From NCBI RefSeq assembly GCF_000442515.1, contig NZ_AQPH01000023.1:1-45682 (forward strand): a stretch of DNA of 45,682 nt, written 5' to 3'. The notes under the pieces were generated by a model. That model searched no databases, was not told the origin of the DNA, and was given only the letters and a program-made list of their open reading frames with translations. Position numbers and translations under genes: made by a program. This document shows positions 1 to 8,520 of the stretch, one piece after another (position 1 is the stretch's first letter; each line of letters begins with the position of its first letter). The stretch comes from Magnetospirillum fulvum MGU-K5 (GTDB taxonomy: Bacteria; Pseudomonadota; Alphaproteobacteria; Rhodospirillales; Magnetospirillaceae).

Positions 1-29
1 GCCACGGCGTTTTGCGCCGTGGCCTTTTT
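1..29 (+). terminator. Rho-independent terminator of an upstream gene
   Basis: A perfect 9-bp stem (GCCACGGCG with CGCCGTGGC) closes a TTTTG loop and is followed by C and five T. The T-run lies on the + strand, so it would end a + strand transcript that begins before the window. Confidence 0.75.
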
Positions 30-42
30 CGTTGGTGCTATC

Positions 43-109
43 GCCGCTTGGCTCCGCGCCACGAGCCGCGCGGCCCCTTGGGCCTAACCAAACAGCCTGT
101 TTGGTATTA
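43..109 (+). repeat. Palindromic intergenic element, copy A (right half only)
   Basis: This shares the core CTTGGCTCCGCGCC, then a GCGCGGCCC...GGCCTA block, with the full copies at 21126-21261 and 34776-34927. It ends in TTGGTATTA. The terminal hairpin pairs 87-95 with 97-105 (ACCAAACAG / CTGTTTGGT). The left half seen in the other two copies is missing, and the terminator at 1-29 lies just outside. The last three bases (TTA on +) are the TAA stop codon of the patatin gene. Confidence 0.75.
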
Positions 110-1237
110 CGGCGGCAGGATCGCCTTGCGGGCGAGGATGTGATCGCAGACCGACGTGGTATCCCAGGTCGAGGCCTTGCCCAAGGCGGGGGCAATCGTC
201 GGCCACGCCTGTTCAAACGCCCGGCGGCCCATGTCGCGCAGGTGAACCAGGAAATCCCAGGCCGGGGCTTCCTTGGAATAGACGCCAAGCGCGGCGATCT
301 CGGCATCAGCCTCGATCCGGTGCAGGTTGATGTGGCGGAACGGATGCTGACCCGGTGGCGGGTCGGCGATCATCTTGGCATCGACCAGCCGGTTGACGGT
401 TTCAATCGTGTTGATCTCGTGGATCAGCGCGGCGTTGAAGGTCAGTTCATTGAGGCGGTCGGCGACATGACGGGCGCTGCGCGGCGGCGGACCGTCGCGT
501 CGCAGCGGGTTGATCGTGACCAGGACAAGGTCGTTGGCCTCGGTCTCGCGCAGCCGTTCGGCCAGACAGGTCAGCGGCGGATTACCGAGATAACCGCCGT
601 CCCAATAAAGATGTCCGTCGATTTCGACCGCCGAGAACGGAGCGGGCTTGCAGTTCGAAGCGCGTAGCGCATCGGGCGAGACCGCGCCATCGACGAACAG
701 CTTGCGACGCCCCTCGCCGATATCGGTGGCGGCGATCACCAGAGACGGGGTTCCCGGTTGAGGCAGGGCGAAGATCGCCGGGATTTCCGGCATCACCTCG
801 CGCAGTACCGCTGATAGCGAGCCGCCCAGCCCGGTTTCCGCCACTGGCGACGTCGATCCGGCGACGTCGGCCCAGCGGGCGGCGGTGCTGTCGTCGATAT
901 TCCAGCCCGAGCCGAGAGTGACGGCAGCGACAAACGGGTTGCCGCTCCAAAAGGCGACGCGGGCGATCGTCTCCCACAATTCGCGGATTTTATCCCGTCC
1001 CGCTTCGGCGATGCGGCGGGTTCGGGCGGTGGCGGGTCCGGGCTGCCCCGCTCCTTGATGGCAGCCATAGGCGAAGGCGGTGGCGGTCAAAGCCCCCGAC
1101 GATGCCCCGCTGATTCCGACGATTTCGACGTTTCCGGCGACGACCTGATCAAGCAGGCCGTCTAATACCCCCCAGGCAAAGGCACCGTGGGTCCCGCCGC
1201 CTTGCAAAGCCAAGGCGATTCTGTGTGGTTTTTCCAT
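107..1237 (-). CDS. Patatin-like phospholipase family protein
   Basis: This is a predicted serine acyl hydrolase of the patatin/RssA fold. From the chosen ATG the protein begins MEKPHRIALALQGGGTHGAF, which carries the oxyanion-hole loop GGGTHG. The nucleophile elbow GASSG (GxSxG) follows, and DGG supplies the catalytic Asp, so the Ser-Asp dyad is complete. Length is about 376 residues, normal for bacterial single-domain members. The ATG has a GGGAGG site about 7 bases upstream; the longer reading to 1318 adds an unconserved basic tail. There is no signal peptide or membrane segment. The substrate cannot be read from sequence. The stop codon TAA is formed by the end of the repeat copy at 43-109. 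The gene is divergent from fabI. Confidence 0.85.
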   Translation of the reverse strand: MEKPHRIALALQGGGTHGAFAWGVLDGLLDQVVAGNVEIVGISGASSGALTATAFAYGCHQGAGQPGPATARTRRIAEAGRDKIRELWETIARVAFWSGNPFVAAVTLGSGWNIDDSTAARWADVAGSTSPVAETGLGGSLSAVLREVMPEIPAIFALPQPGTPSLVIAATDIGEGRRKLFVDGAVSPDALRASNCKPAPFSAVEIDGHLYWDGGYLGNPPLTCLAERLRETEANDLVLVTINPLRRDGPPPRSARHVADRLNELTFNAALIHEINTIETVNRLVDAKMIADPPPGQHPFRHINLHRIEADAEIAALGVYSKEAPAWDFLVHLRDMGRRAFEQAWPTIAPALGKASTWDTTSVCDHILARKAILPP

Positions 1238-1410
1238 GTTTCGCGCCTCCCGCAACCTGTTCAGCCGCCGCGCACTTTTTTGTTTAGGGTACGCTGAACC
1301 GTGGGGCAGGGCAACCAATGGTGTTGAGACTGGTCAGGCCGGATCGTCGTGCGGTCGGGGGATTCTGGCACGCCATGCGTGGGGATCGGGGGAGGGGGCG
1401 TCAACCGCCT

Positions 1411-1438
1411 TTGCCGTCTGCGGTGTTTCGTGTATGTA
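1411..1438 (+). promoter_or_regulatory. Possible sigma-70-type promoter for fabI-aroC
   Basis: TTGCCG, a 16-base spacer and TATGTA lie about 65 bases before the fabI start in the 267-base divergent gap. This is a visual match only. Nothing else definite is seen in the gap. Confidence 0.3.
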
Positions 1439-1504
1439 GAAACCTCCGTCGCCGCCGCCTTTGCTCGCGTCCGGCTTCTCCCCCCTTCCTCGGAAAGGAC
1501 CCGC

Positions 1505-2323
1505 ATGACCGCTCCTGCACCCCTGATGGCCGGAAAGAGAGGCCTCGTCATGGGCGTCGCCAACGACCGCTCCATCGCCTGGGGCATTGCCCAGGCCGCG
1601 CGTGCCCAAGGGGCGGAGCTCGCCTTCACGTACCAGGGCGAAGCTCTGGAAAAGCGGGTTCGTCCGTTGGCGGAAACCGTCGGCTCGTCGTTGGTACTGC
1701 CCTGTGATGTCTCGGACGAGGCGTCGATCGATGCCGTGTTCGATACCCTTGCCAAGACCTGGGGCAAGATCGACTTCCTGGTCCACGCGATCGGGTTCTC
1801 GGACAAGGAAGAGCTGCGCGGCCGGTATGCCGACACCTCGCTCCAGAACTTCCAGAACACGATGCACATCTCGGTGTTCTCCTTCACCTCGGTCGCCCGT
1901 CGCGCCGCGGCGTTGATGCCCGATGGTGGATCGCTGCTGACCCTGACCTATTACGGGGCCGAGCGGGTGATGCCGCATTACAACGTGATGGGCGTGGCCA
2001 AGGCCGCTCTGGAAGCCAGCGTGCGCTATCTCGCCGTCGATCTCGGCCGCGACAATATCCGCGTCAACGCGCTGTCGGCCGGTCCGATGAAGACCCTGGC
2101 CGCCTCGGGGATCGGCGATTTCCGCTATATCCTGAAGTGGAACCAGTACAACAGCCCGCTGAAGCGCAACGTCACCCTCGAAGATATCGGCGGTGCCGGT
2201 CTGTACCTGCTGTCCGATTTGTCGAGCGGCGTTACCGGCGAAACCCATCATGTCGATTCCGGCTATCACGTCGTCGGCATGAAGGCGGTGGACGCTCCCG
2301 ACATCAACGTCGCGAAGGACTAG
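1505..2323 (+). CDS. fabI: Enoyl-[acyl-carrier-protein] reductase (NADH), FabI
   Basis: FabI catalyses the last reduction of each type II fatty acid elongation cycle, trans-2-enoyl-ACP to acyl-ACP, using NAD(P)H. The 272-residue short-chain dehydrogenase fold starts with the FabI-type nucleotide loop [17 protein letters not shown], in which GxxxxxSIAWG replaces the classical GxxxGxG. The catalytic Tyr-x6-Lys is present as YNVMGVAK. The [13 protein letters not shown] segment matches the substrate-binding loop. The ATG follows a GGAAAGGA site; the longer reading from 1349 is rejected. The gene lies 5 bases upstream of aroC, so the two are probably cotranscribed. Confidence 0.95.
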   Translation: MTAPAPLMAGKRGLVMGVANDRSIAWGIAQAARAQGAELAFTYQGEALEKRVRPLAETVGSSLVLPCDVSDEASIDAVFDTLAKTWGKIDFLVHAIGFSDKEELRGRYADTSLQNFQNTMHISVFSFTSVARRAAALMPDGGSLLTLTYYGAERVMPHYNVMGVAKAALEASVRYLAVDLGRDNIRVNALSAGPMKTLAASGIGDFRYILKWNQYNSPLKRNVTLEDIGGAGLYLLSDLSSGVTGETHHVDSGYHVVGMKAVDAPDINVAKD

Positions 2324-2328
2324 AGTCC

Positions 2329-3414
2329 GTGTCGGGCAACGCCTTCGGCCATCTGTTCCGCTTCACCACCTTTGGCGAAAGTCACGGTCCGGCGATCGGA
2401 TGTGTGGTCGATGGCGTTCCGGCGCGTATTCCGCTGGCCGAGTCGGACCTTCAGGTCTGGCTCGACCGCCGCCGTCCTGGACAGAACCGCTTCACCACCC
2501 AGCGGCGCGAGCCGGATACGGTGAAGATTCTCTCCGGAATCTATCAGGGCCAGACCACCGGCACCCCGATCGGCCTGCTGATCGAGAATACCGATCAGCG
2601 TTCGAAGGATTACGGCGAGATCGCCGATCGCTTCCGCCCCGGTCATGCCGATTGGGTCTATCAGCAGAAATATGGCATCCGCGACCCGCGCGGCGGCGGA
2701 CGCTCCAGCGCCCGCGAGACCGCGATGCGGGTTGCCGCCGGGGGCATCGCCCGCAAGGTGCTTGACGCTTTGGTGCCGGGCGGCCTGTCCATTCGTGGCG
2801 CGATGGTCCAGATGGGGCCGCACGCGATCGATCCCGCCCGCTGGGATTGGGACGCGATCGAGGCCAATCCGTTTTGGTGCCCCGACGCTACCGCCGCTCA
2901 AGAGTGGGAAGGCTATCTCGACGGGATTCGCAAGTCCGGCTCGTCGATCGGCGGCATCGTCGAAGTGGTGGCCAAAGGCGCTCCGGTCGGCCTCGGTGCG
3001 CCGGTCTATGACAAGCTTGATGCCGACCTTGCCAAGGCGATGATGAGTATCAACGCGGTCAAGGGGGTCGAGATCGGGGCCGGGTTCGCCGCCGCCGCCT
3101 TGTCCGGCGAAGACAATGCCGACGAGATGCGGATCGGCCCCGACGGTCAGCCCTGCTTCCTCTCCAACCGCGCGGGCGGCATCCTCGGCGGCATTTCGAC
3201 CGGGCAGGACATCGTTGTCCGTCTGGCCGTCAAGCCGACCAGTTCGATCCTGACGCCGCGCCGCAGCATCGATATCACTGGGGCCGAGGTCGATGTCTCG
3301 ACCAAGGGCCGCCATGACCCCTGCGTCGCGATCCGCGCCGTGCCGGTGGCCGAGGCGATGATGGCCTGCACCCTGGCCGACCATCTGCTCCGCGCCCGCG
3401 CCGTCGCGCGCTGA
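2329..3414 (+). CDS. aroC: Chorismate synthase
   Basis: AroC converts 5-enolpyruvylshikimate 3-phosphate to chorismate, the last step of the shikimate pathway, using reduced FMN without net redox change. The 361-residue protein carries the N-terminal signature FGESHG, the Arg-rich segment [19 protein letters not shown], a central GSSIGGIVE and the C-terminal [16 protein letters not shown] chose the GTG start because it gives the conserved N-terminus ([19 protein letters not shown]) and an AAGGA site overlaps the end of fabI. The upstream in-frame ATG at 2137 lies within fabI. Length is normal for the family. Confidence 0.96.
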   Translation: MSGNAFGHLFRFTTFGESHGPAIGCVVDGVPARIPLAESDLQVWLDRRRPGQNRFTTQRREPDTVKILSGIYQGQTTGTPIGLLIENTDQRSKDYGEIADRFRPGHADWVYQQKYGIRDPRGGGRSSARETAMRVAAGGIARKVLDALVPGGLSIRGAMVQMGPHAIDPARWDWDAIEANPFWCPDATAAQEWEGYLDGIRKSGSSIGGIVEVVAKGAPVGLGAPVYDKLDADLAKAMMSINAVKGVEIGAGFAAAALSGEDNADEMRIGPDGQPCFLSNRAGGILGGISTGQDIVVRLAVKPTSSILTPRRSIDITGAEVDVSTKGRHDPCVAIRAVPVAEAMMACTLADHLLRARAVAR

Positions 3415-3491
3415 GCTAAGAAAACAGGGGAGGTTTGGAGGCGGATGCCCCCAAGCGGGGATCGGGGCGGCAGCCCCGCATCGCTCCTAAC

Positions 3492-5135
3492 TTATTTCCG
3501 CAACAGCCAGCGATCTTCGGCCGCGGGGGCGTCGATCCGTAACGGCAGCGCCCGCAATTCGTCGTAGAGGACGCTGCCATCGACGGCAAGCGGCAGCGCG
3601 TCGATCACCTCGATCCGACGCGGCACTTCGGCCTCGCCGCGCCGCAGCCGGACCCAGGCGCGTAACGCGTCCGGGTCGGGCGTGGCTCCGGGGCGGGCGA
3701 CGACGAAGGCCCGCAGGCTGCCGTTCTCGAGATCGACCAGACCGGCGGCGGCGATGGTGGGGTGGTCGGCCAGCGTTGCCTCGATCTCGTCCAGCCGGAC
3801 CCGGTGGCCGGCGACCAACGCCACGCCCTCCTCGCGGGCCAGCGGCTCGGGCCACAGGTAATTGTCGAGGTCGCGCATCCCCAGCCGTCCGGTCAGCAGC
3901 CAGCCCCGGACCCGTCGCGCCGGTCCACTGGTCTCGCCCCAATAGCCGAGGATGTTGCCCGGAGCGTCGGCCGACACCGCCAGGATGCCACGGTCTCCGG
4001 CGCGGACGGGGCGGCCGTGCTCGTCCACCGCTTCGACGGTCAGGCCCGGTGCGGCACGGCCGGGCGAGGGCGGGCGTAATTCCATCATTCCAGCCAGATT
4101 GGCGGTCACCGCGCCGGTCTCGGTCACCCCCCAGGCTTCGTTGACATGAACGCCGAAGGCCCGCAGCGCGGTTTCGTGCAAATCGAGCGACAGCGGGTCT
4201 GGGCCGCTGGCGATGGCGCGGGGACGGGCAAAGGGACGCGTCGCCGCCTCGACCAACGGGGCGACCTGTGCCGACGGTAGCCACAGCGCCCGCACCCCGT
4301 GACGGCCGATCAGGTCGAGGCTGCGGCCCGGATCGAACCGCCCCGGCGCGGCCAGCACCGCGACGCCGTGATGCCAGGCGGGCAGCACCAGCCGGAACAG
4401 GGCTTCGGCATTCATCCAGTCGGCCGGGGTCCAGGCGATGTCGCCGAACTGGGGGAACAGACCCATCGCCAGTTCGACTGCCGGAAGCCCGCCCGCCATC
4501 GCGCGATGGGCATGGACCAGCCCCGGCGGCCGCCCGGCTCCGTCGGTGGGATAGAACACGAAGGCGGGGGTGTCAGGCTGGGTCACCAGTGGAGCAAAGC
4601 TGTCCGAGGCGATCTCCAGCGCGGGCCACAGCGCCGGAGCGGCGGGACCATCGGCTTCGCCCGCGATCAGGACGGTCAGCAGATCGGGCAGCAGCGGCCG
4701 TGCGATCTCGATCACCGGCAGCAGCGCCGGGTCGGCGATCAGGGCGACCGCGCCGGAATTGCCCAGCCGCCAGACCAGCGGCTCGGCCCCCAACTCCAAC
4801 GGCAGCGGCACCGCCAACGCTCCCATCCGGGGAATCGCCAGCAGGGCGATGGCCGCATCCAATCCGGGCGGCAGCGCCAGCGCGACCCGGTCGCCGGGGC
4901 GCACCCCCCGCGCGGTCAGGACGTTCGCCAGCCGGTTGGCGAGCAGACGCAGGATGTGAAAGGTATAGCGCTCGGTGGTGCCGTCTTGCTGTTCGACGAT
5001 CAGCGCGGTGCGGTGCCCATCGGCTCCGCCCAGGGTCTGGCGGTCACAGACGTCGAAGGACAGGTTGTAAAGCTCGGGGATTCGCCAGCGGAAGGTGCGG
5101 CAAGCTTCCTCGTAAGAGCGGGGATTGTTCAGCAC
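3492..5135 (-). CDS. AMP-dependent acyl-CoA synthetase-like protein with degenerate catalytic motifs
   Basis: This 547-residue protein follows the ANL adenylating-enzyme fold, with closest resemblance to ACSM-type medium-chain acyl-CoA synthetases (N-terminal FRWRIPELYNLSFDVCDR, central WHHGVAVLA). The A5 motif is intact (WGVTETG) and the hinge-like segment reads GHRVRLDEIEA. Three key sites are not. The phosphate loop usually reading TSGTTGKPKG is TDGAGRPPG. The ribose-binding Asp of the TGD motif is Arg417 (LLTGRLG). The catalytic Lys of the C-terminal GK motif is Ser521 (DGSVLYDELR). The reading frame is open throughout. It may be a pseudoenzyme or have another activity. The start is GTG with no strong ribosome-binding site. 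It lies 25 bases downstream of the DUF3800 gene on the same strand. Confidence 0.8.
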   Translation of the reverse strand: MLNNPRSYEEACRTFRWRIPELYNLSFDVCDRQTLGGADGHRTALIVEQQDGTTERYTFHILRLLANRLANVLTARGVRPGDRVALALPPGLDAAIALLAIPRMGALAVPLPLELGAEPLVWRLGNSGAVALIADPALLPVIEIARPLLPDLLTVLIAGEADGPAAPALWPALEIASDSFAPLVTQPDTPAFVFYPTDGAGRPPGLVHAHRAMAGGLPAVELAMGLFPQFGDIAWTPADWMNAEALFRLVLPAWHHGVAVLAAPGRFDPGRSLDLIGRHGVRALWLPSAQVAPLVEAATRPFARPRAIASGPDPLSLDLHETALRAFGVHVNEAWGVTETGAVTANLAGMMELRPPSPGRAAPGLTVEAVDEHGRPVRAGDRGILAVSADAPGNILGYWGETSGPARRVRGWLLTGRLGMRDLDNYLWPEPLAREEGVALVAGHRVRLDEIEATLADHPTIAAAGLVDLENGSLRAFVVARPGATPDPDALRAWVRLRRGEAEVPRRIEVIDALPLAVDGSVLYDELRALPLRIDAPAAEDRWLLRK

Positions 5136-5159
5136 GGCGCGTCGGTCCGGGGGAGGGAA

Positions 5160-5867
5160 TTAGGGCGTGGCTGGGCGGTCATAGACGTGTAGCCCATGGA
5201 TGATTCCGCCGGAGGAATCGAAACGTGATGCGAAGATATCAAACAGGAAGCTTTGATCTCGCTCAAATTTTTGAAAAATGGCATAGGCGATCAGATCGGC
5301 AAGTTGGACCAGCCTGGAATTTCTTGAATCGAGAAAGACCGGAACCTCAGCCATGTTGCGAAGTTTTCCGAATGAGTGCCCATTGTTTTTGAAGTCGATG
5401 GCTAAATTCTGAATTGCCGCCTCGCGCGTCGATTTGTCGAGGATCATCAGCCCTCTTTGCGGATTTCCGCTTTTGAACAGGCGCATCAGATAATGGTCAA
5501 AGCGGCTGCTGATCTGTTCAAAGGCATAATCGACCGCGTCACGGGGCGAAATCGCCTCTTTTTGGACGGCGACGCCAAAGGCACGGTTGTCGCGGTGTGA
5601 AACGGCAAAGACGCCCAGGGCATCGCGGATCGCCTGGATACGGTCGGAGCGCGGCACGGAACGCCAGAACTTCGAGCCGGTCAGCATCGGCGAACCGTGC
5701 AGTTCGACACTGCTTGGATCGGCGGGATTGAACCGGGCCGCGATTGCATCGAGCTGTTCCGACAGCCAGTGCCCTTGTCGTTCGAACACGGAGAGCCCGG
5801 CGAGGACGAAATAGCGCTGGCTTGCGTCGTTGGAATTGCCCGAATCATCAAGGTAAAGCAGGTACAC
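5160..5867 (-). CDS. DUF3800 domain-containing protein
   Basis: The protein opens with YLLYLDDSGN, the DUF3800 hallmark YxDxSG, and later carries GLMILDKS and LVQLADLIAYAIFQKFER, the other acidic conserved blocks of that family. The fold is thought to be RNase H-like, but no reaction is established. I chose the GTG at 5867, which has an AGGGAGG site 8 bases upstream and puts the YLDDSG motif at the N-terminus; the longer frame to 5951 adds an unconserved tail. That gives 235 residues. Base composition is clearly lower in GC than the neighbours, especially 5220-5420, which suggests recent acquisition. Members are often found near mobile or defence genes, but none is visible here. Confidence 0.8.
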   Translation of the reverse strand: MYLLYLDDSGNSNDASQRYFVLAGLSVFERQGHWLSEQLDAIAARFNPADPSSVELHGSPMLTGSKFWRSVPRSDRIQAIRDALGVFAVSHRDNRAFGVAVQKEAISPRDAVDYAFEQISSRFDHYLMRLFKSGNPQRGLMILDKSTREAAIQNLAIDFKNNGHSFGKLRNMAEVPVFLDSRNSRLVQLADLIAYAIFQKFERDQSFLFDIFASRFDSSGGIIHGLHVYDRPATP

Positions 5868-6001
5868 TGCCGGTCCCTCCCTGGGCACAAAAAAGGTGGA
5901 CGGGGGAGAACCATGTCTCGACGGTCCGCATAGGGCGAACCTCCCGGCCACGCTGAATCTTCGCTCCCGCCCGACAGCGCTGTCAATAAATATTGTTTCC
6001 T

Positions 6002-7231
6002 TTAGCGGTCGATCGGCATCAGCTCTTCAAGCCACAGATAGGTCTCGACATCGTCGAACATTACCCCGTCGAAGCCAAGGTCCATCACGCCCGCGATATA
6101 CTTGCCGAGCAGGGTTTTCCACTCGGCGCTGCCGACGTCGGCGATATAGGTTCCCGGCTGGTCGTCATGGGCGAACAGGAAAGCGGGGGCACCGACCTCC
6201 CAGCCTTTTTGCCAGTACCAGCGCCAGTCATAGGCCCGTCCGATCGGCATCACCGCGAGTACCTGACGGCGCGGCCCCAGCTTCTTGAACTTCATCTGGG
6301 CGACATCGGCCTTGACCAGGAAATCGACGCCGCGATGGGCGACGTCGATCACCACCATGTCGTAATTGCTGTTCGAGATCGCCTCGACAAAGCGGCCCTT
6401 GCTGCCGAACCCGTCCGAGCGCAGCAGCGGCAGCCAATTGTGAATGACGTTCAGCGAGAGGATTTCGCTCGCATTCTCGCCGGGCGGATGCAAGCGGGGC
6501 GGCTGGTCGAGCCGGGCCGTGCCGATCATGGGATAGGAGGTGACGTGGTCGCGGGCGGCGCCGCGTAACGCGGCTTCGGCCGCCGCCGGGGCGGGGCAGG
6601 CATCGACCGACAGCAACGCCCGCCCCTCGGCCCGGATCGCGTCGGCGGCATAGACGATGCGGCGGACCCGCTCGGCCTTGTCCAGCTTCTCCTTGATCTC
6701 GGCGGCGCGGCGCAGTTCGACCGCCGGATCGTTGCTGAACGGCCCCATCTCGACCGGAATCGGCGGGCGCTGGATGCCGATCTTTTTTTCGCTGTCGATG
6801 AGGGCATCGTCGGCCTTGCGTTCCTTGATCGCGTCGGCCAGCGGCTTGTCGAGGACGTTGGCCCCGCAATACAGCCCGTCGATGACCAGTCCGTCGAGCA
6901 GCTTGACCAGCGGCCGGAACACCGAGCGTTCGGGCAGACGGCGATAGAACCCGCTGCTGGAGGGATCGTGCAGCGCTTCCCACTGGACTTCCCAATCGCC
7001 CTTGACCAGCAATTCGACGCCGCCGCGCATCAGTACCTGGAAATTGGGATCGCGTTTCTTGGCATAACTGGCCAGTTCGATCAGCACCGCGCGGGTCTGT
7101 TCGCGGACGTTGGGGACCTGCTCGGGCGGCGGGGGCACGAAGTCGCGCGGCTTGTCGAGCGCCAGCGCGGGCGAGGCCAGCAAGGCGAGTGCCAGCGCCA
7201 GAGTCCGTCCCGTCCGTCCGCCCCTTCTCAT
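6002..7231 (-). CDS. Secreted GH114-like (TM1410-type) TIM-barrel protein
   Basis: The 409-residue product begins MRRGGRTGRTLALALALLAS followed by PALA, a classical signal peptide. The mature part resembles the TM1410/GH114 family (endo-alpha-1,4-polygalactosaminidase-like TIM barrels). The supporting blocks are YDMVVIDVAHRGVDF, DWRWYWQKGW and the C-terminal GFDGVMFDDVETY, whose paired acidic residues sit where the active site is expected. Substrate is unknown. The ATG overlaps the TGA of the upstream FAD oxidoreductase (ATGA), so the two are translationally coupled. Reading back to 7510 would add 93 residues antisense-like to that gene and is rejected. Confidence 0.7.
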   Translation of the reverse strand: MRRGGRTGRTLALALALLASPALALDKPRDFVPPPPEQVPNVREQTRAVLIELASYAKKRDPNFQVLMRGGVELLVKGDWEVQWEALHDPSSSGFYRRLPERSVFRPLVKLLDGLVIDGLYCGANVLDKPLADAIKERKADDALIDSEKKIGIQRPPIPVEMGPFSNDPAVELRRAAEIKEKLDKAERVRRIVYAADAIRAEGRALLSVDACPAPAAAEAALRGAARDHVTSYPMIGTARLDQPPRLHPPGENASEILSLNVIHNWLPLLRSDGFGSKGRFVEAISNSNYDMVVIDVAHRGVDFLVKADVAQMKFKKLGPRRQVLAVMPIGRAYDWRWYWQKGWEVGAPAFLFAHDDQPGTYIADVGSAEWKTLLGKYIAGVMDLGFDGVMFDDVETYLWLEELMPIDR

Positions 7232-8337
7232 GACAGCAAATCCCGGACGTGATCGGCGATGGCGAGGCTGGCGGTCAGGCCGGGGCTTTCGATCCCGTAC
7301 AACGCCACCATTCCCGGCGCGCCGGTCTCGGCCGGGCCGTGGATCAGGAAATCGCGTCCCGGCTGGTCGGGGGCGTGAATCTTGGGGCGGATGCCGCAAT
7401 AGGCCGGGGCCAGCGCGCCATCGGGCAGGCCTGGCCAATACCGGCGAATTGCTTCGTAGAACACGTCGCCCCGGTGGGGATCGACGGTATATTCCTCGCG
7501 CTCGATCCATTCAACGTCGGGACCGAAGCGCCCGGCGCCGCCGAGATCGAGGGTGAAATGAACCCCCAGCCCGGCCGCGACCGGGACCGGATAGACCAGC
7601 CGCGAAAACGGCGTCCGTCCGGTCAGGCTGAAATAATTGCCCCGGCACAGGTAAGCGGGCGGCACGTCGGCCAGTCCCAGCGCCGCCCCGATTCGCGGCG
7701 CGGACAGACCGGCGGCCAGCACCACCGAGCGGGCGCGTAACCGCATCGGTTCGGCTCCGCCGGTTTCGATCAGCATCGCATCGCCGTCGGCGTGGCCGCC
7801 GGTGACCGGAGCGTGAAAAGCGATCATCGCGCCCGCAGCCTCAGCCTCGCCTTGCAGCGACAGCATCAAAGCGTGGCTGTCGATGATGCCAGTGAAGGGC
7901 GACAGCAACGCGGCGGTGCAGACGAGATTGGGCTCCAGCGCGCGGGCCTCGGCGGCATTCAGCATCCGCAGCCCCTCGGCTCCGTTGGCCTGACCACGGG
8001 CGAAGATCGCGGCCAGGGCGGCTTCCTCGCTTTCATCGGTGGCGACGACCAGCTTGCCGGGCAGGGAATGGGGGATCCCGCAGCGGACGGCATGGGCGCG
8101 CATCAAGCGGCTGCCCGCGACGCACAGCCGCGCCTTCAACGAGCCGGGCGCGTAATACAGACCGGCGTGGATCACCTCGCTGTTGCGGGACGAAATCCCG
8201 GTGCCGATCGCGCCCTCGGCTTCCAGCACGATCACGTCGCGTCCAGCCTGGGCCAGCGCGCGGGCAGCGGCCAGCCCGACCACGCCTGCGCCGATCACGA
8301 CGCAATCGACCGGCTCGGCATCCTGCTCCGTCAACAC
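7228..8337 (-). CDS. FAD-dependent oxidoreductase of the DAO / L-2-hydroxyglutarate oxidase type
   Basis: The N-terminus DCVVIGAGVVGLAAARALA is a Rossmann FAD-binding GxGxxG loop, followed by the adenine-ribose acidic end (VIVLEAE). The block SSRNSEVIHAGLYYAPGSLK is characteristic of LhgO-like enzymes, and the C-terminal GIESPGLTASLAIA matches the family's flavin-contacting end. It probably oxidises a small hydroxy acid, but the exact substrate is not readable. I prefer the GTG at 8337 (369 residues, GGGGGAAAG site) because the longer N-terminus to 8418 is not family-like. It is coupled by ATGA overlap to the secreted GH114-like gene and divergent from mipZ. Confidence 0.78.
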   Translation of the reverse strand: MLTEQDAEPVDCVVIGAGVVGLAAARALAQAGRDVIVLEAEGAIGTGISSRNSEVIHAGLYYAPGSLKARLCVAGSRLMRAHAVRCGIPHSLPGKLVVATDESEEAALAAIFARGQANGAEGLRMLNAAEARALEPNLVCTAALLSPFTGIIDSHALMLSLQGEAEAAGAMIAFHAPVTGGHADGDAMLIETGGAEPMRLRARSVVLAAGLSAPRIGAALGLADVPPAYLCRGNYFSLTGRTPFSRLVYPVPVAAGLGVHFTLDLGGAGRFGPDVEWIEREEYTVDPHRGDVFYEAIRRYWPGLPDGALAPAYCGIRPKIHAPDQPGRDFLIHGPAETGAPGMVALYGIESPGLTASLAIADHVRDLLS

Positions 8338-8520
8338 TTTGTCTTTCCCCCGGAAGTAATCCTCTACATCTCGCGAAGCATACCACCGGGGCCAGACCTG
8401 CGGAAGGCGCATGGTCATTGCGTGCCAACGCGGCTAACGGTAGAATCCGTCACCGATCATCACGCGGCCTCCCTGTCTCGACCCAACCGACGCACGCCCC
8501 CGCTTCTTTGCGAGGTTTTC

